Counted from the stretch's first letter, positions 1-8,123 are shown. The stretch: 64,000 bases of DNA from Melastoma dodecandrum (GCA_029817715.1 JARUPY010000090.1:1550001-1614000); one strand, 5' to 3'. The notes: generated by a model not told the origin, from the letters alone. Made by a program: numbers and translations.

Positions 1-418
1 GTGCCTGGAGCGCCTGCAGCCGGTTCGCGATGTCTTCGAGTGCGACCGTTTGCAGTTCGGCGCGCCGTTGCAGTGTTTGTACGAAGAGCGCCAGCGACGC
101 TTCGACGGCCTCTCCGCCCTGCGAGAGACGATAGAGGAACCGCGCACGGTAGAAATCGCTGAGGCTCGAAACACGCGCCGTGTCGGGATGCGATTCGAGA
201 TTGCCCCAGGCGGTAAGCTGGGTAAGCGCGGCATTGACTTCATCAATTCGAGGCGGCGCGCCGGACCATCGGGCTTCGCCCAACACTTCGTCAGGTCTCA
301 ATTGCAGACGGTATTGCCGTTTGGCTGCCGCAAAGACGTCCATGATGCAGCGGTAGAATTCCGATTTCTCGGCACTCACATGCCTGAAAAGCTCGGCTGA
401 ATCGCTCACGGCTCGCAT
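1..418 (-). CDS. Wadjet-type JetA (DUF2397/TIGR02677), N-terminal part
   Basis: The frame starts with ATG at 418 and stays open to the window edge (139 codons seen). The N-terminus has the DUF2397 pattern: LFRHVSAEKSEFYRCIMDVF at about residues 10-29, then LRPDEVL, a region reading VNAALTQLTAWGNL, then DFYRARFLYRLS and a stretch with ALFVQTLQRR. In known Wadjet operons the DUF2397 protein is JetA, the kleisin-like subunit, followed by DUF2398, an SMC-like ATPase and the DUF2399 nuclease. Together they cleave closed circular plasmids. Here the gene is the first of its operon, so the partners would lie left of the window. That is an inference; only the N-terminus is visible. Confidence 0.85.
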   Translation of the reverse strand, partial: MRAVSDSAELFRHVSAEKSEFYRCIMDVFAAAKRQYRLQLRPDEVLGEARWSGAPPRIDEVNAALTQLTAWGNLESHPDTARVSSLSDFYRARFLYRLSQGGEAVEASLALFVQTLQRRAELQTVALEDIANRLQALQA

Positions 419-781
419 GGGGCCTCTTACCGAAGATCTTCCACCGCAATTGCGGGTTCGCGCGATACGCTAGTACATTTGCTGCTAGGTTGCAGCCTAA
501 TTGGGTTCCATCCGAGCTTCATACGCGACGCGCGGTCTCATCCGGCCGATTTTTCGGCTACGGCGGAAACAAATTATATCGTAATTTCAATGACATAAGA
601 GTTCGCAGTTTTATTCTGAATGGCGCGCCATCTCTCTTGATGGCCGTAGAACCAATCGCTCGCTTCGCTCCCACTTCGCGCGTGTAAACACACGGCGGCC
701 ATGGTTGCGGCTAGTCTAGTGGCAGCAGGGTCGTTGTTGCCCGTCGGGTGCTGCCTCAACGGGCATGTACAGCTTATTATC
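419..781. other. Intergenic region upstream of the DUF2397 gene
   Basis: No convincing gene is seen. On the minus strand a TATAAT hexamer lies at 573-578 in an AT-richer patch. It could be the -10 of the DUF2397 operon, but no good -35 stands at the right distance. A purine stretch GGTAAGAGG lies just upstream of the ATG at 418. Short frames in both directions have no recognisable features. Confidence 0.4.
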
Positions 782-1240
782 TCATTTCCGAGGCGGCCTC
801 TCAGCGCGACAATGCCCGAGCGTGGGACGGCGGAGCGTCGGGCCCTCCGGCCCGGTCACGATTCGACGATAGAAACAACTGGTTCGGCCGGTGTGACAAC
901 AGCCGCCGTCGCCCGCGACGCGCACCCTGAGCCAGACCGCGTCCTGATCACAGTCGATGCGCAGTTCCTCGACCTGCTGGATATGCCCGCTGGTCGCGCC
1001 CTTATGCCAGAGTTGCTGGCGGGACCGGCTCCAGTACCAGGCCTGGCCGGTCTCGATCGTCTTGTTCAACGCCTCCGCATTCATCCACGCCAGCATCAGC
1101 ACCACTCCACTCGCGACATCTGTCGCGACAGCGGGAATGAGCCCGTCCTCATTGAACCCTGGCAACAGGGTCGAGCATTCTTCGATCATCTCCGCGGGGT
1201 CCGCTCTTAATGGGTCAGGTTGCTGATCTTCCAGTGGCAT
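782..1240 (-). CDS. hisI: Phosphoribosyl-AMP cyclohydrolase (HisI-like)
   Basis: A 152-aa protein of the HisI family, which opens the purine ring of phosphoribosyl-AMP in histidine synthesis and needs zinc and magnesium. Family marks are visible: GLIPAVATD at 33-41, [10 protein letters not shown] at 49-58, [16 protein letters not shown] at 70-85, the metal-binding DCDQD at 96-100, and the zinc cysteines in CCHTGRTSC at 114-122. The gene is a stand-alone cyclohydrolase without the HisE pyrophosphohydrolase domain. It sits among mobile metal-resistance genes, not in a his operon, so it is probably a second copy. HisI paralogs are known in zinc-responsive clusters; a role as a metal-stress spare is inference. 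No strong ribosome site precedes the ATG. Confidence 0.88.
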   Translation of the reverse strand: MPLEDQQPDPLRADPAEMIEECSTLLPGFNEDGLIPAVATDVASGVVLMLAWMNAEALNKTIETGQAWYWSRSRQQLWHKGATSGHIQQVEELRIDCDQDAVWLRVRVAGDGGCCHTGRTSCFYRRIVTGPEGPTLRRPTLGHCRAERPPRK

Positions 1241-1335
1241 GTGGCATTTCTTGAATGGGACATACCAATTCTATGGATGATCGTCCGGCCTGAGCGATCG
1301 CCACCGTGCGCTGCGGACCGCCCGGATTGTTGCGA

Positions 1336-1650
1336 TTAGCGGGTCCGCCGTTCGTTCGCAGGCTTGACGACATCAACCTCGACGTCCTGCCGCGCCTCAG
1401 ATACATCGCATGCGCAAGTCGAGGCGGCGTCCACTCGACTGGATGAAGCCCTGAGCCAACGCATCACGGCGTAGCCGATGGCTGCGGCCAAGAACGCGAG
1501 CACGGCGATCAATGCAAGACCCTGTCCGGTAAGCCAGCCCACGACACCACCTACTGCCGAGCCGATAAAAAGCGGCCCAAGGCAGCAAAGCGCGACCAAT
1601 GGCGCGACGACAATTGCGGTCATTAGCCCGGCTGCTGGCTTTTCATTCAC
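1336..1650 (-). CDS. Small membrane protein with vicinal Cys pair (MerF/MerT-like)
   Basis: A 104-aa protein with a GTG start at 1650, preceded by an AGGTG ribosome site. Two hydrophobic helices span roughly residues 8-40 and 45-67. The first contains a vicinal cysteine pair in ALCCLGPL (Cys22-Cys23), the arrangement used by MerT, MerF and similar mercuric-ion carriers. A Cys-Ala-Cys motif (79-81) follows in the soluble tail. The gene sits 85 bases downstream of a MerR-type promoter on the same strand and is followed by the HisI-like gene. Transport of a thiophilic metal is inferred from the cysteines and the promoter. I do not recognise an exact named family. Confidence 0.6.
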   Translation of the reverse strand: MNEKPAAGLMTAIVVAPLVALCCLGPLFIGSAVGGVVGWLTGQGLALIAVLAFLAAAIGYAVMRWLRASSSRVDAASTCACDVSEARQDVEVDVVKPANERRTR

Positions 1651-1738
1651 GACACCTCACTTTCCGCGCTGGTGGCGCTGCCAAGCCATCAGTGCGGCGC
1701 TGCTCGTTGGTTCACATTTACGATCGTCACATCAGAAA

Positions 1739-1769
1739 CTGCTACACCCTGTACTAAATACAGGGTCAA
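1739..1769 (-). promoter_or_regulatory. MerR-family type promoter/operator
   Basis: Read on the minus strand, TTGACC (1764-1769) and TAGCAG (1739-1744) are separated by 19 bases. That over-long spacer is the hallmark of MerR-activated promoters. The spacer contains the dyad ACCCTGTA-TTTAG-TACAGGGT, written on the plus strand as ACCCTGTACTAAATACAGGGT minus its last base. It drives the vicinal-cysteine membrane protein and perhaps the HisI-like gene. The half-sites (CTGTA/TACAG) match those of the mer promoter at 3855-3885, so the same MerR may act at both. Confidence 0.8.
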
Positions 1770-1945
1770 TACGGAAGTTTGATCCGATCGGCTGGCCCCG
1801 GGCTTCACCATGTCTGCGCCCGCGCTCCTGGGTTGGTGCATCGCATAGCTACGTCGAGGCTCCGCGCGTGCCAGTTCGGCGTCCTTTAGCGAGTAATAGA
1901 GCCAGATGAATTCGTCCGCGGTGATTCCAGAAAAGGCGAAGGCAT

Positions 1946-3292
1946 TCAGAGCATGTAGCCGATATCCGAGGCGCCGGTGGGATACGCGAACATCGTCGTC
2001 TTCAGATTGTCGGCCGTTAGGTCGTGGCGGATCGCAAGGGCAAACAGATTGATCACTTCATCAGCGTGCGGTCCGACAAGATGTGCGCCTAGGATACGCC
2101 CGGTGTCGTCCTCCACCATCACCTTGAAGCCATAGGTCTTCTCTGCGGCCTGGCGGGCAGTAAACCACTCAGACGCCTTCTGGGACTTGGTTTGGAATTT
2201 CAGGCCCTGCTGACGTGCTTCGTCTTCGCTCAGTCCGACCGCAGCGATCGGCGGGATCGTGAAGGCCACGCTCGGCACACCGCGATAGTCGGGTGTATGC
2301 CGATTGCCCTCTAGAAGGTTAGCGGCGACCACCTTAGCGTCGTGGCTAGAGACAGGAGTGAGCGGCGGCCCCTTCTGTGCCGCATCGCCGGCGGCGTACA
2401 CGGCTCGGTTGGAGACACTCTGCAGGTGCTCATTCAGCTTGAGCCGGCCATTTTCCACGGCGATGCCGCCGACATCAAGATCAAGCCCGTCCAGCGAGGG
2501 TGCCCGGCCGGCCGCATGAACAACGAGGTCGGCCTCAAAGATTGCGCCTCCACCTTCTGATGTGGTGTGGACGACAAAGCCCGCTCCCTTCTTCTCAATC
2601 GCCTCTACAGTGGTCCGCAGGCGCACATCGACCCCGATCTCGGCGAATTTGTCCATGAGCCAGCCGACAAGGTCAGGATCAAAGTGCGTGAGCATCCGCT
2701 GGCCACGTTGCAGAATGGTCACTTGCGCGCCTGCGCGAGCGGCGATGTGGGAGAATTCTGACGCTATATAGCCGCCGCCGACCAACACGATGCTTTGGGG
2801 CAGCCGCTCCATTGCCAGAAAGTCCTCATTGGTGACGAAATACTCTTCACCGGGAATGTGCAGCTTTATCGGCTCGGCGCCCGCAGCAATCAAAACGTGA
2901 CGGGCTTCAAGGCTCTCACCATCCACTGTCAGACTGTTCGGGCCTACGAAGCGCGCATGACCGTGATAGCTATGGATGCCATTTTCTTCGTAACGGTGTT
3001 CGTGCTTTTCGGGGACCGGGTCGGTGAAGGTGCGCTTGAAGGCGATCAATTCGGACCAGGCGATATGGACGTCGCCGGCAACGCCATTGCCGCTCATGCG
3101 CCGGACATGGTCGACAGCCGAGGCGCCGCCGACAAGCATCTTTTTCGGGTCGCAGCCCCGCAGGGCGCAGGTGCCTCCGAAAGGCCGGTGGTCGATAACA
3201 GCCACGCTCCAGCCCTTTGCGCGCACACGCATCGCGACGGACATGGCTGCCGTGCCGGTCCCTATGACTACAAGGTCGAATTGGTTCGCCAT
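1946..3292 (-). CDS. FAD-dependent pyridine nucleotide-disulfide oxidoreductase (MerA/Gor-like)
   Basis: A 448-aa flavoprotein of the glutathione reductase/mercuric reductase superfamily. It has an N-terminal FAD-binding GTGTAAM motif at 11-17, the redox-active pair CALRGC (Cys42-Cys47) followed by DPKKML, a second nucleotide-binding motif VGGGYIASEF near 165-175, the FAD-contacting AAGDAAQKG near 295, and a C-terminal dimerisation domain. It lacks the C-terminal Cys-Cys pair that delivers Hg(II) in true MerA, so direct mercury reduction is doubtful. It lies 100 bases downstream of merR on the same strand. A supporting role in thiol or metal redox is inferred. Such second reductases are seen in some alphaproteobacterial mer loci. 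Confidence 0.8.
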   Translation of the reverse strand: MANQFDLVVIGTGTAAMSVAMRVRAKGWSVAVIDHRPFGGTCALRGCDPKKMLVGGASAVDHVRRMSGNGVAGDVHIAWSELIAFKRTFTDPVPEKHEHRYEENGIHSYHGHARFVGPNSLTVDGESLEARHVLIAAGAEPIKLHIPGEEYFVTNEDFLAMERLPQSIVLVGGGYIASEFSHIAARAGAQVTILQRGQRMLTHFDPDLVGWLMDKFAEIGVDVRLRTTVEAIEKKGAGFVVHTTSEGGGAIFEADLVVHAAGRAPSLDGLDLDVGGIAVENGRLKLNEHLQSVSNRAVYAAGDAAQKGPPLTPVSSHDAKVVAANLLEGNRHTPDYRGVPSVAFTIPPIAAVGLSEDEARQQGLKFQTKSQKASEWFTARQAAEKTYGFKVMVEDDTGRILGAHLVGPHADEVINLFALAIRHDLTADNLKTTMFAYPTGASDIGYML

Positions 3293-3392
3293 TCATCTCT
3301 CTCCTACTTATTCGTCGTGGGCGCATTACCGAGCTGACTTTCGCAGCCGCAACCAGGCTTCAACGGCGAAACGGCAGACAATTTCCGCGGCC

Positions 3393-3836
3393 TCAACGGT
3401 GCCCCGCGTCACCGACGTCGGGATATGACGAAAGCGCATCGAGGATCGGGCATTCCGGAATGGCGTCACCCGAACACTGTGCAGCGGTTTGGGCTAGAAT
3501 TTTTTCGATCCGCCTGAGGTCTGCGATCTTTGCGCGAACATCACTGAGGTGGTGCTCGGTACGCTCTTTGACCTCCGCGCACGTCTGTTTGCCGCCGTCG
3601 ACCAACTCTAAAAGGCCGCGGATTTCCTCGATGCTGAAACCGAGTTCGCGTCCACGCATGACGAAGCGGAGGCGCCGGACATGGGCTTCGCTATAAACGC
3701 GGTAGTCGTTAGCGCTGCGCGGCGGCTCAGGAAGAAGCCCAATTTTTTCGTAGTAGCGGACTGTCTCTAAGTTAGAGCCCGTCTGACGCGCCAACTCACT
3801 TCGTTTGAAACCCCGTCCGATAGCGCGATCCGTCAT
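3393..3836 (-). CDS. merR: MerR, mercury-responsive transcriptional regulator
   Basis: A 147-aa MerR-family regulator. The winged helix-turn-helix begins FKRSELARQTGSNLETVRYY (residues 10-29), followed by IGLLPEPPRS, the dimerisation helix and three cysteines (82, 117 and 126 by count) in TCAEVK, QCSGD and ECPIL. These match the three mercury-binding cysteines of MerR. The gene diverges from merT with the operator between them, so it would autorepress and activate merTPFAB on Hg(II). The flavoprotein gene follows on the same strand. Family assignment is firm; mercury specificity rests on the cysteines and the neighbours. Confidence 0.92.
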   Translation of the reverse strand: MTDRAIGRGFKRSELARQTGSNLETVRYYEKIGLLPEPPRSANDYRVYSEAHVRRLRFVMRGRELGFSIEEIRGLLELVDGGKQTCAEVKERTEHHLSDVRAKIADLRRIEKILAQTAAQCSGDAIPECPILDALSSYPDVGDAGHR

Positions 3837-3854
3837 GGCTCAAAAAAAAACCTC

Positions 3855-3885
3855 TTGAGTCTGTAGTTGCTACAGACCTTATCGT
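3855..3885 (+). promoter_or_regulatory. mer operator and promoter
   Basis: TTGAGT (3855-3860) and TATCGT (3880-3885) flank a 19-base spacer. A perfect palindrome, GTCTGTAG-TTG-CTACAGAC, lies at 3859-3877. This is the standard MerR architecture. It sits between divergent merR and merT, and its -10 overlaps a GTG at 3884, which rules that GTG out as the merT start. Confidence 0.9.
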
Positions 3886-3916
3886 GTGTCCGACTCGAAT
3901 TGAAGGGCTTTTTTTC

Positions 3917-4309
3917 ATGAGCGATATCAGTACCAAACTGGTCGACTCGCCGGATGCGGGAAAGGTTAAGACCCAGGGGTGGCTTGCAGCTGGTGGGATC
4001 ATCGGCGCGATCCTTGCGTCTAGCTGCTGCGTTATACCGTTCGCCTTGTTCACGTTGGGAATCAGCGGCGCCTGGATTAGTAACCTGACGGCCCTCGAGC
4101 CCTATCAGCCCATCTTTGCCGCCGTGACGATTGGTTTCCTAGGCTACGGATTCTATCTCGTTTACCGGAAGCCCAAAGTCGCCTGCGCCGAAGGCTCCTA
4201 CTGCGCCAAACCCAGCTCGGGTCGCATCGCAAAGATCGGGCTTTGGACGGCTACTGTGCTCGTTATCGTCGCACTCGGCTTCCCGAAACTGGCGCCCTTG
4301 TTCCTCTGA
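3917..4309 (+). CDS. merT: MerT mercuric ion transporter
   Basis: A 130-aa inner-membrane protein that takes Hg(II) from MerP and passes it to cytoplasmic MerA. Three hydrophobic segments are visible. The first carries the Cys37-Cys38 pair in ASSCCVIPF, and the loop after the second carries Cys90 and Cys96 (ACAEGSYC), the second mercury-binding pair of MerT. The ATG at 3917 is chosen because the upstream GTG at 3884 lies inside the promoter -10. It is the first gene of the divergent mer operon; merP follows after 29 bases. Confidence 0.93.
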   Translation: MSDISTKLVDSPDAGKVKTQGWLAAGGIIGAILASSCCVIPFALFTLGISGAWISNLTALEPYQPIFAAVTIGFLGYGFYLVYRKPKVACAEGSYCAKPSSGRIAKIGLWTATVLVIVALGFPKLAPLFL

Positions 4310-4338
4310 TCGACCGCTTAACCTGAAGGAGAAAATCT

Positions 4339-4638
4339 ATGTTCCGACGTTTCCTCGCAGCGACTGCGCTTATTGCCATGCTTTCGCCTTTTGCGGCCCA
4401 AGCCGCCGAAAGAACCGTTGTCCTAAACGTCGATAACGCGACGTGCGAACTATGCGCCCCGATTGTCAAGAAAACGCTCTCGCGCGTCTCGGGCGTAAAG
4501 GCAGTAGTGGTCCAGGAGGCAAACGGAACGTCGGCCGCAGTGGCAACGGTCACTTTCGACGATGCGGTCACCAATGTCGCGACCCTCATTGCGGCTTCGA
4601 CCAATGCCGGATATCCGGCGCGCGCGACAAAAGGCTGA
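4339..4638 (+). CDS. merP: MerP periplasmic mercury-binding protein
   Basis: A 99-aa protein with a signal peptide (about residues 1-22, ending AQAA) and one heavy-metal-associated domain. The metal-binding motif is NATCELC (Cys36, Cys39), in place of the more common MTCxxC. It binds Hg(II) in the periplasm and hands it to MerT. A ribosome site AAGGAG (in ctgaaggagaa) precedes the ATG. Length and position between merT and merF are normal. Confidence 0.93.
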   Translation: MFRRFLAATALIAMLSPFAAQAAERTVVLNVDNATCELCAPIVKKTLSRVSGVKAVVVQEANGTSAAVATVTFDDAVTNVATLIAASTNAGYPARATKG

Positions 4639-4642
4639 TTAC

Positions 4643-4903
4643 GTGAATAGTCGCACCCTTTTTCGAACCGGCAGCATTGGGGCGGTCGTGGCGGCGCTCT
4701 GCTGCGCGACTCCAATCCTTGGGATTGTGTTGGGAGCGATCGGGCTCTCGGCGCTCGCGGGCAAGGCCGATTATGTCCTGATTCCGGTTCTTGTCGTCTC
4801 GCTCGGGCTGGTGGGGATCGGGCTCTATCGACGCAACACATCTGCCTCAGCTGGCCCTGACTGCTGCGAGACGGATAAGAACGCAGGAAAGTTCAAGTCA
4901 TGA
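4643..4903 (+). CDS. merF: MerF mercury transporter
   Basis: An 86-aa two-helix membrane protein, starting with GTG at 4643, five bases after the merP stop. Helix 1 carries Cys20-Cys21 (LCCATPILG), and Cys73-Cys74 lies in the C-terminal tail. This is the MerF arrangement for moving Hg(II) across the inner membrane. Its stop overlaps the merA start by four bases (ATGA), pointing to translational coupling. The longer in-frame start at 4562 lies inside merP and is not used. Confidence 0.9.
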   Translation: MNSRTLFRTGSIGAVVAALCCATPILGIVLGAIGLSALAGKADYVLIPVLVVSLGLVGIGLYRRNTSASAGPDCCETDKNAGKFKS

Positions 4904-6333
4904 GTGATTGCTGCGCTCCGAGCGCAAAGAACGGGAACGGCCGCTACGATCTCATCGTCGTCGGCGCCGGCTCCGCCGGGTTCTCGGCCGCGATTACGGC
5001 GGCAGAACAAGGGGCGCAAGTTGCGTTGATCGGCCACGGCACGATCGGAGGGACATGCGTCAATGTCGGCTGCGTCCCGTCGAAGGCCCTTATCCGGGCC
5101 GCAGAAGCGGTGCACCACGCCAACGCCGCACCCAGGTTCGCCGGTATCGCCGCGCAGGCGCGGGTGGCAGACTGGGGTGCGCAGGTCGCTCAAAAGGATG
5201 CACTGGTCGCGGGTCTGCGTCAGGCGAAGTACGCCGATCTCCTGCCATCTTACAACAACATCGCATATAACGAAGGCCGTGCCCGCCTCGTCGATGGCGG
5301 CGTCGAAGCCGGTGGCAAGCGTTTCGCGGCGGATCGTATCATCATTGCCACCGGGACCCGGCCGGCGTTGCCGGCGATCCCGGGCATAACGGACATCTCA
5401 ATCCTCGATAGCACCACGGCGCTGGAGCTGACCGCGCTGCCACGCTCGATGATCGTGCTCGGCGGTGGCTACATCGGCGCTGAGCTCGCGCAAACCTTTG
5501 CTCGAGTGGGAGTCGAGGTGACGCTTGTCTTCCGCAGCCGCCTCCTGCCAGAAGCAGAGCCTGAGATCGGGGCGGCGCTCGCCGGTTATCTCGTCGACGA
5601 GGGTATCAAGGTCGTCGGCGGTCTGACCTATGAGTCGATCCGTCGGACGGAGGATGGCGTCGCACTCACGGTGGTTCGGGACGGACACCTAGAGACGCTA
5701 GCCGCCGAGCGGGTTCTCGTTGCGACCGGTCGCGCCCCGAACACCGAAAGCCTTGGCCTTGAACAAGCTGGTATCGCCCGGACGCCCGTGGGCGCCATCG
5801 TGGTCGACGACCGGATGCGCACGTCCAAAGCGGGCGTCTACGCGGCCGGCGATGTGACGGGCAAGGACCAATTCGTCTACATGGCGGCCTATGGCGCGAA
5901 GCTCGCGGCGAAGAACGCGCTCAACGGCAACAGCCTCCGCTACGACAACTCGGCGATGCCTGCGGTAGTCTTCACCGATCCGCAGGTGGGAAGCGTCGGT
6001 CTCACGGAAACGCAGGCGCGTGCCGCCGGGCACAACGTCCGCACTTCCGTGCTTTCGCTCGACAACGTGCCCCGCGCGCTCGCGGCCCGGGATACACGCG
6101 GACTGATCAAGCTTGTGGCGGACGGCGACACCCGCAAGCTGCTTGGGGCACACATCCTTGCGCCTGAAGGCGCGGACAGTATCCAGACGGCGACGATGGC
6201 GATTCGTGGCGGTCTGACAATCGATGACCTCGCGGAGACGATCTTCCCGTATTTGACCACAGTCGAAGGGCTCAAGCTTGCGGCGCAGACATTCGACCGG
6301 GATGTCAAGAAGCTGTCCTGCTGCGCGGGCTGA
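4900..6333 (+). CDS. merA: MerA mercuric reductase (without N-terminal HMA domain)
   Basis: A 477-aa NADPH- and FAD-dependent enzyme that reduces Hg(II) to volatile Hg(0) in the cytoplasm. The FAD motif VGAGSAGFSA is at 21-30, the active-site pair is in GTCVNVGCVPSK (Cys53, Cys58), a second Rossmann motif LGGGYIGAELA lies near 190, and the C-terminal LSCCAG supplies the Hg-delivering Cys474-Cys475 pair. The usual N-terminal MerP-like domain is missing; only a short Cys-Cys (4-5) remains at the extreme N-terminus. It is translationally coupled to merF and followed by merB. Confidence 0.95.
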   Translation: MSDCCAPSAKNGNGRYDLIVVGAGSAGFSAAITAAEQGAQVALIGHGTIGGTCVNVGCVPSKALIRAAEAVHHANAAPRFAGIAAQARVADWGAQVAQKDALVAGLRQAKYADLLPSYNNIAYNEGRARLVDGGVEAGGKRFAADRIIIATGTRPALPAIPGITDISILDSTTALELTALPRSMIVLGGGYIGAELAQTFARVGVEVTLVFRSRLLPEAEPEIGAALAGYLVDEGIKVVGGLTYESIRRTEDGVALTVVRDGHLETLAAERVLVATGRAPNTESLGLEQAGIARTPVGAIVVDDRMRTSKAGVYAAGDVTGKDQFVYMAAYGAKLAAKNALNGNSLRYDNSAMPAVVFTDPQVGSVGLTETQARAAGHNVRTSVLSLDNVPRALAARDTRGLIKLVADGDTRKLLGAHILAPEGADSIQTATMAIRGGLTIDDLAETIFPYLTTVEGLKLAAQTFDRDVKKLSCCAG

Positions 6334-6366
6334 CGATTGGCCAAACGATCAGTCGAGGAAGTAGTA

Positions 6367-7185
6367 ATGGCGATCGACGCGACAACATCGGAAGAGTTCA
6401 GTGTCGAGATCAGGCCGGGCGTATGCCGCCCGGACTGGTCGGCCGTTACCACGCCGGCCGCGCGGCATGCGCTTAGCGGGCGCATGGCGGCGCGGGCGGG
6501 ACTTCTGGACAAGTGGTCGCATGCGCTCGAACCGAATGAGGATCTGGTGTGGCGGTTGGTCCTCGACCTCTACGCCGAAACCGGTCGGCCGCCTCGCGCT
6601 AGCGAGATTGCCGCCTGCTCGGACATCCCAGAGGAGCGCATGCGCGTCATTCTGCACAAGCTGCAACTGCGCGATCTCGTGGGCCTTGAACCCGGCACGG
6701 ACGCGATCCTCTATGCCTACCCTTTCACGGAGACACGGACAGGTCACCACGTCGCACTGAAGAGCCACACCTTGAACAGCCTCTGCGCCATCGACGCACT
6801 CGGGGTTGGTAGAATGTATCGCAGCGACGTCACGGTCGAGTCCCGCTGTCGGCTAACTGGTAGAAGCGTCCGGGTGACGATAGGCGATGAGGGTCGTACC
6901 TTGTGTAACGTGTCGCCGGCTGGCGCCGTAGTCTGGTACGATTTTGCCTATGAAGGAGGTGCGGCGGCAAACTCTTGTTGCCCGTCGATTGCCTTCTTTT
7001 GTTCGGAAGAGCAATTGCGGCGTTGGCTTGATCAGCAGACGCCATCCCGGCACGGCGTCATGTTGGTGATGGAAGAGGCCCTGGAAGTCGGCCGCGCAAT
7101 CTTTGGTCCAGTTCTGACAGTGCCTGGCGCAGTTTCGGAGGAAGAGTCGCTAGCATCTTCCAAGTCGAGGAAGGCGCTTCGCTGA
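6367..7185 (+). CDS. merB: MerB alkylmercury (organomercurial) lyase
   Basis: A 272-aa enzyme that breaks carbon-mercury bonds by protonolysis, releasing Hg(II) for MerA. The catalytic Cys and Asp are visible in SLCAIDALG (Cys140, Asp143), and the third catalytic cysteine is in NSCCPSIAFFC (204-205). The N-terminal extension before the conserved core is long. ATG at 6367 is preferred over the TTG at 6337 because GAGGAAG lies six bases upstream. With MerB, the operon gives broad-spectrum mercury resistance. Its stop overlaps the start of the LysR gene. Confidence 0.92.
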   Translation: MAIDATTSEEFSVEIRPGVCRPDWSAVTTPAARHALSGRMAARAGLLDKWSHALEPNEDLVWRLVLDLYAETGRPPRASEIAACSDIPEERMRVILHKLQLRDLVGLEPGTDAILYAYPFTETRTGHHVALKSHTLNSLCAIDALGVGRMYRSDVTVESRCRLTGRSVRVTIGDEGRTLCNVSPAGAVVWYDFAYEGGAAANSCCPSIAFFCSEEQLRRWLDQQTPSRHGVMLVMEEALEVGRAIFGPVLTVPGAVSEEESLASSKSRKALR

Positions 7186-8123
7186 CAATCGAGCTGCGCC
7201 ATCTTCGCTACTTTATCGCAGCGGCAGAGCGCGGTAGCTTTCGACGCGCAGCAAAGGCGCTTAAGATTCAGGAGTCCGCCATCAGCCGGCGGATTCGGGA
7301 TCTGGAAGATGAACTAGGAGCGGCTCTATTCATTCGCCACCATGGTGGTGTCGATCTCACTCAAGCCGGCGAGAGATTTCTTGTCCGCGCTCGTAAGGCC
7401 ATCACCCAGATCGGCCATGCCGCCATGGACGTTGGTTCAGTTGGGCGTGGTGAAGCGGGCACCGTGCGCATCGGGATATTTTCCTCGCTTGCATCTGGCT
7501 TTCTCGCCGATCTCCTCCGCGCCTATGCTGCGGCAAACCCAGCCATCCGACCCGATCTGATTGAAGGCGGGCCCTCCGGCCACATCGCCGCGATTCAACG
7601 ACATCACCTGGATGTCGCCTTCCTGACCGGTGAGCCGATCGCGGACGGATGCGATCTGGTGCATCTTTGGAATGAGCGTGTCTTCGTAGCATTGCCAGAC
7701 GACGACGACCTGTCTCGAAATCGCGAGATTTCTTGGACGGACCTGCGAGACCGACGCTTTATCGTCAGTGAGACCGACCCGGGTCCGGAGATCCACGACT
7801 ACCTGGTGAAGCACCTCGCTGACCTTGGGCACCACCCCAACGTCGAACGTTGCCGTGTCGGTCGAGACAATTTAATGAATCTCGTCGCCATGGCTCAGGG
7901 CCTCACGCTGACCAGCGAAGCGACTATCGCGGCGCGCTTTCCCGGCGTCGCCTACCGCCCACTCAGCCAGGAGATTCTGCCGTTCTGCGCGATTTGGTCG
8001 CCGCACAATGACAATCCGGCTTTACGGCGGTTGCTGAGCCTGGCCAGAACAATGTCGCGACGATCGAACGCCGACACAGTGCCGGGACTGATCGCTAATT
8101 CTGCGACGACGAGCCCGAGCTAG
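7182..8123 (+). CDS. LysR-family transcriptional regulator with CTG start
   Basis: A 313-aa LysR-type regulator. The N-terminus reads (L/M)TIELRHLRYFIAAAERGSF, the classic LysR opening. It is followed by the helix-turn-helix (ESAISRRIRDLEDELGAALF) and a substrate-binding domain from about residue 90. In this frame no ATG, GTG or TTG occurs before codon 82, so those starts would delete the DNA-binding domain. A CTG at 7182 sits seven bases after GAGGAAGG (7167-7174) and overlaps the merB stop (CTGA). CTG is therefore the likely start. The 3' end overlaps the convergent DUF2274 gene by 29 bases. Similar LysR genes often stand beside DUF2274-trbI in such ICEs; the target is unknown. Confidence 0.85.
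   Translation: MTIELRHLRYFIAAAERGSFRRAAKALKIQESAISRRIRDLEDELGAALFIRHHGGVDLTQAGERFLVRARKAITQIGHAAMDVGSVGRGEAGTVRIGIFSSLASGFLADLLRAYAAANPAIRPDLIEGGPSGHIAAIQRHHLDVAFLTGEPIADGCDLVHLWNERVFVALPDDDDLSRNREISWTDLRDRRFIVSETDPGPEIHDYLVKHLADLGHHPNVERCRVGRDNLMNLVAMAQGLTLTSEATIAARFPGVAYRPLSQEILPFCAIWSPHNDNPALRRLLSLARTMSRRSNADTVPGLIANSATTSPS

Noticed and set aside
3884..3916. GTG at 3884 as merT start
   Set aside because: It lies inside the -10 hexamer of the mer promoter; ATG at 3917 gives a normal MerT.
4562..4642. MerF start at 4562
   Set aside because: It lies inside merP and adds an arginine-rich stretch unlike MerF; GTG at 4643 fits the family length.
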